From contig CM057456.1 of the NCBI GenBank assembly GCA_016271365.2, forward strand, positions 164,834,501 to 164,898,500: 64,000 nucleotides of DNA, read 5' to 3'. A program made the translations under genes and the position numbers. How positions within the stretch are numbered: the stretch's first letter is position 1; every line of letters starts with the position of its first letter. This stretch comes from Neoceratodus forsteri. Lineage: Eukaryota > Chordata > Ceratodontiformes > Ceratodontidae. Positions 22,089 through 33,690 of this stretch are shown here, one piece after another. The notes beneath the pieces were generated by a model, which saw nothing but the letters and a program-made list of their open reading frames with translations, was not told the origin of the DNA and searched no databases.

Positions 22089-22439
22089 TCAATCTTCCCA
22101 CTTATGAACATAGAGTCCATATGTGCAGTATAGTTAGTGAGGACTATCACTGCACTCATTGCATAGGCCACAACATTATAGTGTCATAGTATCATAGTAA
22201 AAGCCAGCAGAATAGGCCCCATGGTCTATTGTGTCTGTTTGGAAGCTAGCCCCCTACTGGGAGCTCGCTCCTCCACCCCCCCAACCCCAGAGGTGGCCCT
22301 CCCTGGCCTCAGCTTCCTCCGTACCTGTCCCAACCCTTCTTGAATCCTTCCACTGTGGTCTCTTCCACCAGACTCCTGGGCAGTGCGTTCCATGGTTCCA
22401 CCACCCTCTCTGTGAAGAAGTATCTCCTGTGCTCCCTCC

Positions 22440-25110
22440 TGTACTTTCCCCTTTCCAGCTTCTACTTGTGCCCCCTGGTAGTTCCCCCCTCCTTAAGCCT
22501 GAACACTTCCCTGGCTCCACCCTTATTTATCCCCTTTACATACTTGAAAGTCTCTATCATGTCCCCTCTGTCCCTCCTCTCCTCCATTGCATACAGATTG
22601 AGTTCATCCAGTCTCTCTTCATAGGTCCTACCCTCCATGCCCTGAATCATCCTGGTCACCCTCCTCTGGACCCTCTCTAGCAGAGCTATGCCCCTCTTAA
22701 GATGGGGTCTCCAGAACTGCACACAGTGCTCAAGATGCTGCCTAACCAGGACATTATACAGAGGAAGGATCACCTCCCTCCTCCTGGAGGTAATTCCCTG
22801 GTTATGCAGCCTGGTATCCTGTTTGCTTTTGCTGCAGCTCTTCGACAATTCTCTGTGTTATTCATTTTGCTGTCCACCACTATCCCTAAGTCCCTCTCAC
22901 CTGATGTGACTTGCAGTGTGGTTCCCCCCCCCAGGGTGCATGCATGTCCCAGGCTTCTGACCCCCAGATGCAGCACCCTACGTTTCCCTGCATTGAACTT
23001 CAACCCCCACTTCCTTGCCCACCCCCCCAGGGTATCCAGAGCCCCCTGCAGGGCCTCTCTCTCCCCTCCTGCCCATCTGCTAGTGCTCCCCATTTTGAGT
23101 CATCCGCAAAGAGACTCAACCTACTCCTAATACCCCACCCTATGTCCAAGACATAGGAATTGAACAGGAGTGGCCCCAGGACTGAACCCTGGGGTACCCC
23201 ACTGATGACCCTCCTGGGGGAGGAGACTATCCCTTCAACCACCACTCACTGTATTCACCCCATAAGCCAGTTTTCCACCCACCTGAGCAACTTCCCCCAC
23301 CCCACCCCCCCAGCTTTGTTAGTAGGTTGTTGTGGGTACCAAATCAACGCCTTACTGAAATCCAGATAGAGGGACGCCCACTGGCCTATGCCAGTCCAGG
23401 GCAACCATAACCCAGTCATAAAACTCCACCAGGTTAATCTGGCACAACCTGCCCAGAACAGAACCACACTGCCTATCATCCAGGTGCCCCAACCTTTCCA
23501 GCTGCCCCTCCCCGTCTCTCCTTGATAATGCCCTCCATAACCTTGCCTATCACAGACGTTAGGCTAACAGGTCTATAATTCCCCATCTTCTCTCTGAACC
23601 CCCCCCTTGTGGATAGGCACTACATGAGCCACCTTCCAACTGGAGGACCTCTCTCACCCTATCCACTGTGATTACACCCTCCCATCCTACCTCCTCATGC
23701 ATCCTCTCCTCTCCTTCTAGATATGACCCATCCCCTGCCCTAGTCTCATCTAGTCCTTCAGTCTCCAACTGACCTCCTGGTTCAGTGGGCCTCTACCCTC
23801 CCATCGGGTTGGAAAGCTCCCCTACCTCCCCTGGTAAAGACAGAGGCAAAGTACTCATTTAGCACCTCTGCTTGTTCCCCAGCTTCCTGCTCCTGTCCCC
23901 CCCCCCAGTTCTAATCCTGCTGATCTGTGCCCTCACTTTTCTTTTCTCCCTATGTATCTATAGAACCCTTCCCCGCAGATATCCCTGGCCAGGTTAAGCT
24001 CCTTCTTTGCCTTGGCCCCCCCTTACCACCCTGGTGGCCCTCTTAGCCTGGAAATCATACTCTCCCCTCTCCCTAGCCCCCCTTGAGCGCTTTAAGCGTG
24101 CATAGGCAGCCTTTTTCTCCCTCACCGCCTCCTGCACCTCCTGGGTCCACCAACACGGCTTACTGGCCCTACATCGCTTGCTCCTTACCTGTGCGCAGGC
24201 CCTCGAAGCCTCCTGCACCCCCTTCTTAATGGTCTTCCACAAGCTACCAGCATCCATGTCTGGCCTTATCTCATCCAAGCACCCTTTAAGAATCCTTCCC
24301 ATGCCCTCAAAGTCTGCCCCTGAAATCTATTACTTCTGTGTTAGTGTAAATTTCCTCTCTCCCAGAACATAAGAAACCAGACCGTGGCATGGTCACTGCC
24401 TGCCAACAGGCTGCTCACCTCCAGGCCCCTTATCTGGTCACTATCTGCTAGGACAATGTCCAGGATCTGATCCTGCCTAGTAGGCTCCCCCACATGCTGG
24501 ACTAGGAAAGCATCCTGGAAGACATCCATCAACCTCTGCTCCCTGGCCACCAAGGATGTCATAGTGCCCCAGTCTGCCCCTGGCATGTTCAGGTCGCCCA
24601 TGATCACCACCTGCCCCTTCTGAGGCCACAGTGACCCCTGATGTTCTCAGCCAGATTATCCTCCAATTCTGCTTCCATTGCAGGGGGTCTGTACACCACC
24701 CCTATTTTTAATCTCCCCCCCACCCTCATTTGTAGGGTTACCCAAATTGCCTCCACATCTCCTTCTGCCTCCTCGATTCCACCAACTACTATGTCATTTT
24801 TGACTATCAATGCCACACACACCCCTTCCCATACCTCTATCCTTCCTAAACATTGTGTATCCCTCTAAATTTAGGTCCCACTCATGCCTCTGGGTGGCCC
24901 ATATCTCAGTAATTGCTGCCAAGTCTGCTGCACCCTCAACTAGCATTGTCGGGAGCTCTGAAATTTTATTGCCCATGCTCCTGGCATTGATCGGGACCGT
25001 CCTCCACCCTCTTCCCCCTCTCCAGTCTTCCCAGCCCAGCGCAATCCCCATCTCTCTTCCCCCCTCAGTTCCCCTTGGTCTTTTAACGCTACCTGCAGCC
25101 CGCTTTGCAT
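22440..25110 (-). pseudogene. CR1 ORF2: endonuclease and reverse transcriptase
   Basis: Leftward order: the endonuclease start NARSMGNKISELP (~24990); ITEIW; VYRPP (~24720); MGDLNMPGADW (~24600); LDIVLA (~24460) and GSDHATVWF (~24400). The linker has PCWWTQEVQEAVREKKAAY (~24150). The RT has LDFSKAL (degraded AFD block, ~23370), ISGVPQGSVLGPLLF (~23190) and LFADDS (~23110). The C-terminal part has LKFNAGKRRVLHLG and EERLDELNLYAMEERRDRGD. All endonuclease and RT signature blocks are present, but in several frames with stops. Plus-strand frames over this stretch are pyrimidine-rich shadows. Confidence 0.87.
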
Positions 25111-25369
25111 GATCTAGTCCTGAACCCTCAAGCTTCCTTGCTGGGGTTTTCAGTCTTTCTATCCTTCCCCCCTTTACAAGTTTAAACCCCACCTATCACC
25201 AGTGAATCCAAAACATTTTAGTTTAAGGATCTCCTTCCCCTCCAGGTTGAGATGCAGCCTATCCCTGGCATATAGCCCCTTCTCTTCCCATGTATCACCC
25301 CAGTCCCCCATCAATCAATACCCTTCTGACTTGCACCACTCCCTGAGCCACTGGTTCACCCCCCTAAGT

Positions 25370-26660
25370 TTTTACTTATTTTCCCCACTTGCCCTTGGTA
25401 TTGGCAATATCTCAGAAAAGGAAATTGAGCATCCTATAGAGTGGCAAATCCTGGCCAATTCCCTGAATCTTGCCTGTATCTCCAGTTCACTGTTCCCATC
25501 TAAATTGTTTGTTCCCAAGTGAACTTGAAAGTCTGGGTATCCTCCGCATTCCCTTGACATTGAGTACAGCTGGAATTTGGCCTTACGTACTGATAGGCCT
25601 GGGATACATTTAACCTTGATGGGGCCACCTTTTCCTTCCCCAACCCCCTCCCACTGGATACCTCTAATCATGGAGTCACCCAGCAGGAGCACCATCACCT
25701 CTCCCTACAAGCTACTAGCCCGTTTGTGCCCTTCCATACTCCTTCTTTTGTCTTCGTCCCCAGGCTTGCTCCTTGCACCCCCCACAGCCTGGGTGACTCT
25801 ATTTTGTGCATGCCCTTCCAGGCTCCCTCTTCTGCCTCTGTCCCCCAGTTTGCTTCTCTCACCCCCTGCAACTTGAGGGTCACAGGTCTGTATGTGCCCT
25901 TCCAGACTCTTTTTCCTGACTGTGGCCCCCTGCTTGCTCCTCGCCCCTCCCACAACCTGGGCATTACTAGTTTGATTGTGCCCATCCAGACTCCCTCTTC
26001 TGTCTCCTTCCCCCAGCTTGCTCCTCGCACCCCTCACAGCCTGAATATCACTAGTAGCCCCCCTTAACTCTCCCCCGGTTGATCTATTGCCATCGACTTC
26101 TCCACCCAGGCTTCCTATTTCTGCTTTCCTTTTCCCCTCCCCCCTCAGGTTCTGCAGGAACGGACCCTTGTGCCCTAGTGCTCTCTACACCCCCCTCTTC
26201 TGGAAATTCCAGTCTTGGAGCTGGCCTACATAGAGTGCTCCCCTCCTCACACCCCTCTTTGTCCACTTTTCCCTTTCTCAGCTCTGCCCTGTCCTGGGTC
26301 CTGGCCTCGTCCACCTGACTCTGTTCTATGCATCCCCCTCGCTTTACCTCCCTCATACCCGGGCTCCTGCCCCCCTCCCCACCATCTGGTGCCCTGGTTT
26401 CACGTTCCCCATGCCCTCCCCTCCTTTGGATCAGGCCCCCCTCCTATCCCATGTCCCCCTCTGACATCTGATCAATCCCTCCCCATCATCCTGTACTCCC
26501 TGCCTGCCAGCCTCTTTCACCTCATCATCCGGGTACAGCAGGGTGAAGCAATTTGTAAGTGTGATGCCTGCCCCAAGCTCGCCAACTCCTGTCCCCTTCC
26601 CCTCCCCCTTCCTTGGCTCTATCTGGGTCACCTCCTCCTTTCAGAGTGAAGACTGTACAC
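25370..26660 (-). pseudogene. CR1 ORF1 with tandem repeats and SGNH-type esterase
   Basis: The N-terminal part (26631-26431) is weakly conserved, with an ITLTNCFTLLYPDDEV segment. Next come four 28-residue tandem repeats (26050-25727) of the type GGARSKLGEGDRRGSLDGH. The C-terminal part is an esterase: VLLLGDSMIRGIQ (block I with catalytic Ser) at ~25695-25655 and HLGTNNLDGN (block III, normally GTNDL) at ~25535-25505. Such esterases are typical of CR1/L2-clade ORF1 and are thought to help ORF1 protein associate with nucleic acid or membrane; their exact role is unsettled. Frames change several times, so it is a relic. Confidence 0.8.
25727..26060 (-). repeat. 84-bp coding tandem repeat in CR1 ORF1 (about 4 copies)
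   Basis: Units begin (plus strand TGCCC-TCCA) at 25727, 25811, 25895 and 25979, each exactly 84 bp apart. The period is a multiple of three, so all units read in one minus-strand frame as diverged 28-residue repeats ending in LDGH/LEGH/MEGH motifs. Unit-to-unit divergence shows the expansion predates at least part of the element's decay. Confidence 0.92.
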
Positions 26661-26999
26661 TGGTATTTTCATGTCTCCCCCCCCCGGAGCAACCATGTGG
26701 TCCTAGTCCTCTCACTCCTGCCCCCATACCTTGGGGTATGCCATTTTGTCCTCGCCTGTCATCATATGGTTCCCGCCTCCTTCCCTCTCCAACCCACCCT
26801 CCTTCAACTGCTTCCTGATCCCTCGACCTCCCGCCTGAGGCCTGCCAACTAGTAACATACTGGGCATCCCCCAAACCTCCATGCCCAATTCAATATTATA
26901 GCCACCCCACACCCCGTACACCTATTCACCCTCCTGAAGATACCGGATCTTGTATCATTCGATCCCATCCTTACTTTTAGGTGTGAGCAATATGACCCC

Positions 27000-28265
27000 C
27001 CTTGGCAATAAAAGTACCCTCCAATCTGTATACACTCAATCAAGCTACCCTTTTCCCAGCAGTAGCCAGCATATGCCCGAGCAATCGATACAAACTGTAC
27101 CTAAGATGCAGTAGCCAGCATTACCCAAGCATCACCCTAATAGGATTAGGATGTTGCAAGGCCTTATGGGACTCACCCAATAAATGTAGGGTGAGCCTTA
27201 GGGCAGGTGGGTTGCAGGGTGGGCGGGTGGGAGTACACCACAGGCTGTGTCAAAACTCAATCAGCCAAGGAGTCCTCTGGCAGTGACACCTCACACAATC
27301 ACTAACTTGTCTGCTAGAATCCCTTACTCTTGCCCAAACTAAATGTAAAAGCACAATAAATGGCAGTTAAGACCAGCCCTCAAATACAATTACAAACACC
27401 CAAAAATGCCAGTTAAGAAAAGCTTTTAGATCTACTTACACTCACAGCCACCAGCTAAAGGCTCCTCCCCTCCTCTTCACTAACTGAAGAGCAACATGTT
27501 GCTCTTTCACAGAGCTATTCCCTTTCTCTGCACTCTCCCCTCACCTTTAATCCTTGGGCAATCATATGACCAGTTCCCAATTCTCAGGCACATAACATGT
27601 CCACTTTCCCAACTCTTTATAGTTTCTAATACTGTATTATTATACAGCACCTATATAATAGGGTTGTGGTGGTGTTTCATAACAATGGCAATTTTCAGAG
27701 CCTTATATCTCAGCCGTTGCAGAGTTTAGGACTGTGAAATTTGACATGCACCTTCTCATTCCTAGTATATCTTAAAACCTAAATTTCATGAAAATCTGTC
27801 TTTATACTGTTAGTGATATTAACAGCTAAAATTACATGTTTTTGCCTAATTAGCTATATTCAACTTACAGGTTATGTAAATACTGGAATAGGTCCGGGGG
27901 CGGGGGTTGTTATAAAAATTAGTTTTTAAATTCATTGTGATTAATAGATTGTGTGTGCCTGTTCAAAAAACTCACTGGGAAAAATAGCTAAAATTACATG
28001 TAATCATTAAAGTTTGACAAAAGCAAAAACTTTAAGGTAAGATAATGTTTCAATTTGGTAACAGTTGAGGGTAACAGTTTTGTGTGGGTGGGGGGGTTAG
28101 AACAAGTTGAACAATTTATTTTTTAATTAATTAATTCATTAAATAAGAGTAATTACTTATCTTTGATTAAAAAGGAAACTCTTAGTAAAGGAATCCTTCG
28201 CAAATGTAATTTTTTTTTGTAAAAGCTAGTTGAAGAATTAATACTTTAAACTGTTTTTTTAAAAC
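27000..28265. other. unassigned, AT-rich from 27480
   Basis: 27000-27480 may be the 5' UTR of the antisense CR1, but no boundary is visible. From 27600 the sequence is AT-rich and has no recognisable coding or repeat motif. Confidence 0.4.
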
Positions 28266-28269
28266 GTTC

Positions 28270-28840
28270 ATGATGCACAACATTTTTTTAACCTCTGAGA
28301 TGATTTTCAGTGTCTCACGAGGTTATGACTTATTTCTTATAATATTCAAGTTCTATGATGGTTTTCATGCTTAAAGATGGTTTTCAAAATCTTTGTAAGG
28401 TACAAACTATTTCCTAAAAGCTTCGTGCTGCAAGACGGTTTTCATGCTTTGCGAAGATTCTTACAAATGTTCTTGATGTCAAAGTATTTGTGAAAACCTC
28501 CATGCTGTAAGATGGTTTTAAAACTTTTATGTGCTGCTCAATTGTTTTCAAAATCTATGTGCTGCATGACAATTTTTTAATATTCACATACAAATCCTTT
28601 ATGAAGGTTTTGAAAAACATACTGCACAATTGTTTTGAAAATCTATGTGCTGATTGATGGTTTCTAAAATCCATATGTTGCACCAGGATATTTATTGTGA
28701 AAATGTATATGCTGTGCTCAGCTTTTTAATTACTCAACAAAGCTTGCTGGTTTTAAAAATCTCCATGCCACTCAAATATATTTATTGTGAAAATGTACGT
28801 GTTGTGCCAAGTATTTTAATTACTCAAAAAAAAAATAATG
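28270..28840 (+). repeat. diverged AT-rich tandem repeat array
   Basis: Recurring ATGCTGYAAGATGGTTTT and AAAATCTATGTGCTG motifs occur through the stretch. The last part is a clear ~90-bp direct repeat (starts at about 28688 and 28778: ATATTTATTGTGAAAATGTA). The repeat is in frame and reads YIYCENV and DIYCENV, but I see no reason to think it is translated. Confidence 0.65.
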
Positions 28841-28940
28841 TAATATAACTTTTAAAATATTTAAATGTTACAGATTATATTTTACTATTTGTGCCAGAGA
28901 GGTATATCTAGACACATAATGGGTCCAATACATTACTGGC

Positions 28941-28973
28941 CTTGGCATGCACTTGGCATGCACTTGGCATGCA
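28941..28973 (+). repeat. 11-bp tandem repeat, 3 copies
   Basis: CTTGGCATGCA is repeated exactly three times. Each unit contains the palindrome TGCCAAG/GCATGC core. Confidence 0.9.
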
Positions 28974-31900
28974 TGTATTAAGACATCAAGATGAGCACCC
29001 TGCATATGCTACCAGCTGCACATACGGGGCTGGGGTTCACTAGTCATGGTTAGACTGATGCAGGGCTTTCTACAGCACAAGTCACATTAAACAGTTCCTA
29101 CAACTCATTGGTTTAACATTTTTCAGTGAGTTTCTTAATGTGTGCACTTCTCACTGCAATGAATGAATAAGTTTCCTAATGGTTTGTCTCTAGCTGCTAT
29201 TCAGTTTCAGCTTGCTTTGCAGCTCTCTGGAAACTTTTGTTAATGCAGTGCAAACTCATTAAGCAATCCAAAAAATACAGAACCACTGACTTGGAACTCA
29301 ATTTCACTACTGCAGCTACAGTACAACTTGACTGACATGTCATTCCCACAAAGAAGGTCTTACCCACCTTCACCCAACAGTGATCCTGCATTTGCATCAA
29401 AAACCCTTCCCCCACCATCATGTTCTATTCCTCGCTTCTGAGGACACCACTTGCTGCTGTTTTCTTCTGCTGTGGCCAATCTGTCCAGCAATTTCAGGCC
29501 TAATGTATTGTACAATGTTACTTTTTGTTTCTTTTTTAGCCTTGGCTACCCATCATTCCAGTCAGCCCTGTTCATTATTTCTAATTTGTCCACTCCCTAA
29601 AATCCCCCAGCTCACTCTCACCACAGTGCTCCCTTTCTCTCTGTGTGTTCTCTCTCTCTTGTTCCTTTTTAAAATGCTGATTTACAGTTTTATTTTATCA
29701 AAATGATCAAAATCATGACTTAACATGTGTATCATTTCTACTAGTACACAAGTTAAGCTATGCTTTTTTATCATTTTAATAGTGTGGAATAGCAATAAAG
29801 GAGTCACAGTTGTACCGGCTCTCTGAGCTGAACTCCAGTACGTACTGTACTGAGCAAGACAGCATTGCTTTATACTGTATATCAATTAAATTTTTGTGAT
29901 GCACACTAGCGACAAGGAGAAATAGGGCACCTGAGACCTATAGGTTCTTTTCTTAATGTGGGGGGCTATGCCCCCCACAATCCCCCCACCCCCCTACTTA
30001 TGGATTCTCAACTCCAGGGGATGCATGTCGGTGGGGTGGTGAGAAACTTAAAAAGTGGAATGCTGCTCCACCGCAAAAAAAAAAAAAACACACACCATGC
30101 CTGACTCAACCCTGCACCCTTCACCTCCCAACCGACCACCCTTCTCACCATGCTAGCTGACCAGCTTGTCAGCTGCCCACCACACTCCCTCCCACATACC
30201 ATTCCTCCCCAGCCTCTTCCTCCCATGCATGTGCACACGCGTATATATGTGCTTACATCCCGTCGCCATATGTCACCCACCCCAGTATCCAGTCACCCTC
30301 CCTGCCAGATAGCCCTGAACACATGCACTGTAACAGAGTTGCCATTTTTGTAGGTGCCCAATTGCGGTTGCCTTGTTCACGGGTACCCCATATTTTGTAT
30401 TTGCACTGTGCACTGGACTGAAACTTTGGAGGTACAGTCAGCTGACTGTGTAGTAAATAAATGAGAATTTTCACCTCATTAACTTGGCAGTCTGCTTCAT
30501 TTATCCTGTGAGTGTGCTATCTTATGCCTTTTGTCAAAGTTTGGATTAGCCAACCCAATAGCAGCACCCCCATTACCGATCTCACCACTCTAGATTTGAG
30601 TTGGTTTACCTTAGGGTAGCCCTGGCCATTCCCTCAAAACCTGCTGTCCTTGCCCAAGAGATTCTGTTCAGAATACGTGGTCTGCTGGATACATATTGAT
30701 CTGTCATTTTATCAGTGTGCTTTAATATGCTAGAGCATTTATTCTGCACCCAAATATGTAACCACTCAGGCATGGCCTGGAGAAATTGCTGTTATAGAAA
30801 TATTTAATTTACCTTTTGGCCCATAAAAGCCTTAATAAATAATAGCAAGATGTTGCACAGTTGCACAGATATTTATATGTAACATCCGACCCTTGTGTTT
30901 TCTTTAGTCCCTGGAATCAGAGCATACATGCTTTCAGTGGTTATTTCAAAGCATTTCATCAAAGAATGTTTCACTTTGAAGTAGCACTGGAAGCCATTAT
31001 TCTGTGACTGGAATCATGTTTCTTGTAATTCCCCAGCCCACCTCCCTCAGAAAGCCTGCCCATGCCAAACAATCATTTGGGTGGGAGGGGAGGACCTGCC
31101 ACATGGGACTCCACAATTGGCCTTTCCCACTGCCTGCCTACCCAAGAAGATGCTACTGTAGCAGGGTGAGTGGCATCTTCTCCCAGAACCAGAGAGTACT
31201 GCCTCCACAGTGTGCCCAATGCTGGGAGTTAGGTCTCCCACCTAGCAACAACAGCACTACCAAGCAGGGTTAAAAAAGCTTGTTGCTCAATGAGGTACAA
31301 CTCAAAGGCTTACTTTCTATGTTGTATCAGCAATTTAAGTAAAGCTTGCAATGCCCAGCTAGTCCTGCTGCTTACAGACTCTACATATATGCGCATTGTA
31401 GACTTCATTTCCCCCTCCCCCCAAAAAAGAGGTGTAGATTGGTGCTGGTAGCCTATTTCTGCCCAGAACCAAGGTGAGACATATGCTTAGGTCCTGTGCA
31501 TGATGGATGTGTTGGATGCAGCAATAAGAATGCCCCTCCCTCCTCACAAAGTGAGCAGGTCAACCGATCATTGACTCCTCCTAGTTCTGGTGCAGGAGTG
31601 ATACACAGTGATGAGTTGAACCTAGGAGGCCCAATTCTGGCCACCAAATTTGGAATGCTGCACACCCCTGCTATGCCCCTTTACAGCAGGTGCCAAATAT
31701 AAATCTGCTTAGAGCTAAAACAATGTTTAAATGAAAAAAAAACAAAAAAAAAACAACTGCTTACATAAATGCAAATAGGTAATGTGGTTTAATATTAAAA
31801 TTATGAGCTCCTGAAGAAAGTTGCACACTCACTGCACATCACTTCTAAATATGAATAGTGTCTAAAAATCAGTGAAAAATAATATTTACAGAGTCACTGC

Positions 31901-32499
31901 GTTGTTATACTGCTTCAGTTCAGAAAGATCTGTTTGAAAAAATAGGGCCTCAGGAGCCTGTTGTCATTTATCATCCCCCACACCAAACTGAGTTGCACAT
32001 GTTGCATTTTATGGCTGGCTTGCACCCTGCGGATTAATAGCTATTACAAAGGGTAATACACTTATAAACCTCAACTAAGACTCCTACAAGTCCTTCTGGA
32101 AACCTTGGCCACAAAATAAAATCACATTCTGTGGCACAGAGTCAATTACCCCATATTGACCTATGAGGCAAAGACAATCGTTTGAAGTATGTCATACTTT
32201 ATAGAAATCTATCCAAATGTACACACTTTTTCAAAGTAGAGAAGCAAATCATGGCAAGGCACCAATTTTAACAACAAGCAAATGAACGTGGTTATTCCCA
32301 TCAGAAATACAATTGATATTATTCCAGCATATAGTTGCATGCCTTTTAAGCATTTTTATAACATCTGAGTGCCTGTGAACAGTGCCAGACTGATAGTACT
32401 GAAGGCTGAAGTCTGTTATGGATCCATAATGACAGTTAAGACACAAGTTACTGCAGTGCATGCTTCCCCACACCATGCCATCAACGTGCCTCAGCTCTG
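28974..32499. other. unassigned sequence
   Basis: Nothing convincing on either strand. Two minor palindromes are present, GTGGGGGGC-TAT-GCCCCCCAC near 29958 and ACAGTCAGCTGACTGT near 30435. Short open frames here lack codon or motif support. Confidence 0.4.
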
Positions 32500-32720
32500 C
32501 TGTGGAGGGGATACGTCAGTTTCATTTTACAGTTTACAGTACATACCCAATATAGCCTATCAAAGATGCAGCAATCCCAATGTTACAGCCTAGCCCACGG
32601 AAGCACAGGGCAGTCAAGTAATTTACGATCATTCCGCAGGTCAGTGGCTGGGGTGGGATGCAAACTTCAGATCCCCCAGTTCACAGTTCTAGGTTATAAT
32701 ACAACATATCATACTTCCTG
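32500..32720 (-). mobile_element. possible MIR/CORE-like SINE
   Basis: Read leftward: a box B-like GTTTGCATCCC, then CCAGCCACTGACCTG and AAATTACTTGACTGCCCTGTG. The order and spacing resemble the MIR segment from box B through the core. No head (box A) or tail is clear. Tentative. Confidence 0.35.
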
Positions 32721-32815
32721 TACCTCTAGTGTATCACGCTCTGTGTTTTTTGCTTGCTGGACTGTCTTGTGCAACAGTGAACAGCGGTATCAGTTATTGT
32801 CACTTGGAATAGGTA

Positions 32816-32938
32816 AGAGGAAGTAGGCTGTTAGTTAACTAGACTCTGCAGCGTATCCAATAGATAGGGAAATGGGCAGATTGGGTGGGCCAAGCAAGCG
32901 GTCCTTATCTGCCATCAAAGTCTTTGTTTCTATGTAGT
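32816..32938 (+). mobile_element. CR1 3' terminal fragment
   Basis: About 120 bp matching the end of the CR1 at 41130-41247: GAGGAAGTAGGCTGTT, then TGGGCCAAG, GGTCCTTATCTGCCATCAAA and a TTTGTTTCTATG tail. This is an extreme 5' truncation, common for CR1. Confidence 0.88.
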
Positions 32939-32939
32939 A

Positions 32940-33677
32940 GGAATGTGATGCTGACACCAGTTTACTAGGAATAGAACAAAAAATATTTTTGCACACAAGT
33001 GAAAATTAAAAATAGTAACAGCTGTCTGTCAGTGCAGTGGTAGTGCTTGTTGGGGGCTTGTTTGGGACAGAACTGAGCATCCCAGGGAACTCTCCTTTCT
33101 TCCAGGAGGGAGGTTCAAGATTCCTGCTGCCACACTGCCCCTTGGGTGACCACAGGGGTGAGTCAGAGGGGACTGCAATGGAGGTGAGGACATCTCTGGC
33201 ATCATCAGGCGTGCATGTGATATGATACCCCAGCAAGAGATATCCTCAGGAGAAGAATGAAAAAAACAAAACAAAAATAAAGCAGATGGAAAAAAAAAAC
33301 TCAGCCACACAGCATGACAGTACTGTCACACAGAAGACCATGCGTTCTCTGATCTGGGCACTCCTCGATGGCTGCATAATTGTTCTCAAGGGTCTTATCC
33401 TAATCCGAGGGCCTCATTGTGGGAGGCAAGCCATAGGGGCAACATGAGCAGTAGTAAGTCCCAGGAGAAAACAAAGTGATGGGGTTAGGGTGTGGCAGAG
33501 GCTTCACAGGGGGCCAAGGTGCCCATTGGGTTCAGGAGTGCAAACAGCATGACAATAAATAAAAGTAAGAGCTTAGTTTAAATAAGCACCAATATCATAA
33601 ACACAGAAACAGACACCCCAGTAGTTTCCTACACCGAGGCTTCCACAGAGGATAGTGTCTGTATGCCAGTGTGCCAT
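32940..33677. other. unassigned sequence
   Basis: At 33020-33120, AGTGCAGTGGTAGTGCTT and GGTTCAAGATTCC look like Pol III boxes A and B. They are ~75 bp apart and no element boundary is visible. Otherwise nothing recognised. Confidence 0.3.
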
Positions 33678-33690
33678 TAAATAGGGTGCT

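Larger units (their letters stand above)
22175..27000 (-). mobile_element. near-complete CR1 LINE
   Basis: A minus-strand CR1 with both ORFs recognisable. ORF1 with an SGNH esterase domain is at about 26660-25370. ORF2 with AP-endonuclease and RT is at about 25110-22440. A 3' UTR runs down to the tail near 22175-22200, which reads TACTATGATACTATG on the element strand. The 5' boundary is not visible; similarity to coding sequence fades beyond about 26900. Both ORFs carry several frameshifts and stops. Its tail differs from that of the CR1 copies at 32.8 and 41.2 kb, so more than one subfamily is present. Confidence 0.85.

Noticed and set aside
22231..26818. Long plus-strand pyrimidine/proline-rich open frames
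   Set aside because: They are complements of the CR1 ORFs on the minus strand, where RT, endonuclease and esterase motifs are clear.
28654..28848. 65-residue frame with repeated IYCENV
   Set aside because: A 90-bp AT-rich DNA repeat read in frame; no homology.
28941..28973. CRISPR-like direct repeat
   Set aside because: Three adjoining 11-bp units without spacers.
29958..29978. G/C hairpin as terminator
   Set aside because: Vertebrate-type DNA without an adjacent transcription unit; short stem of homopolymers.
33020..33280. Fourth tRNA-like SINE
   Set aside because: Box-like sequences are too far apart and no duplications were found.
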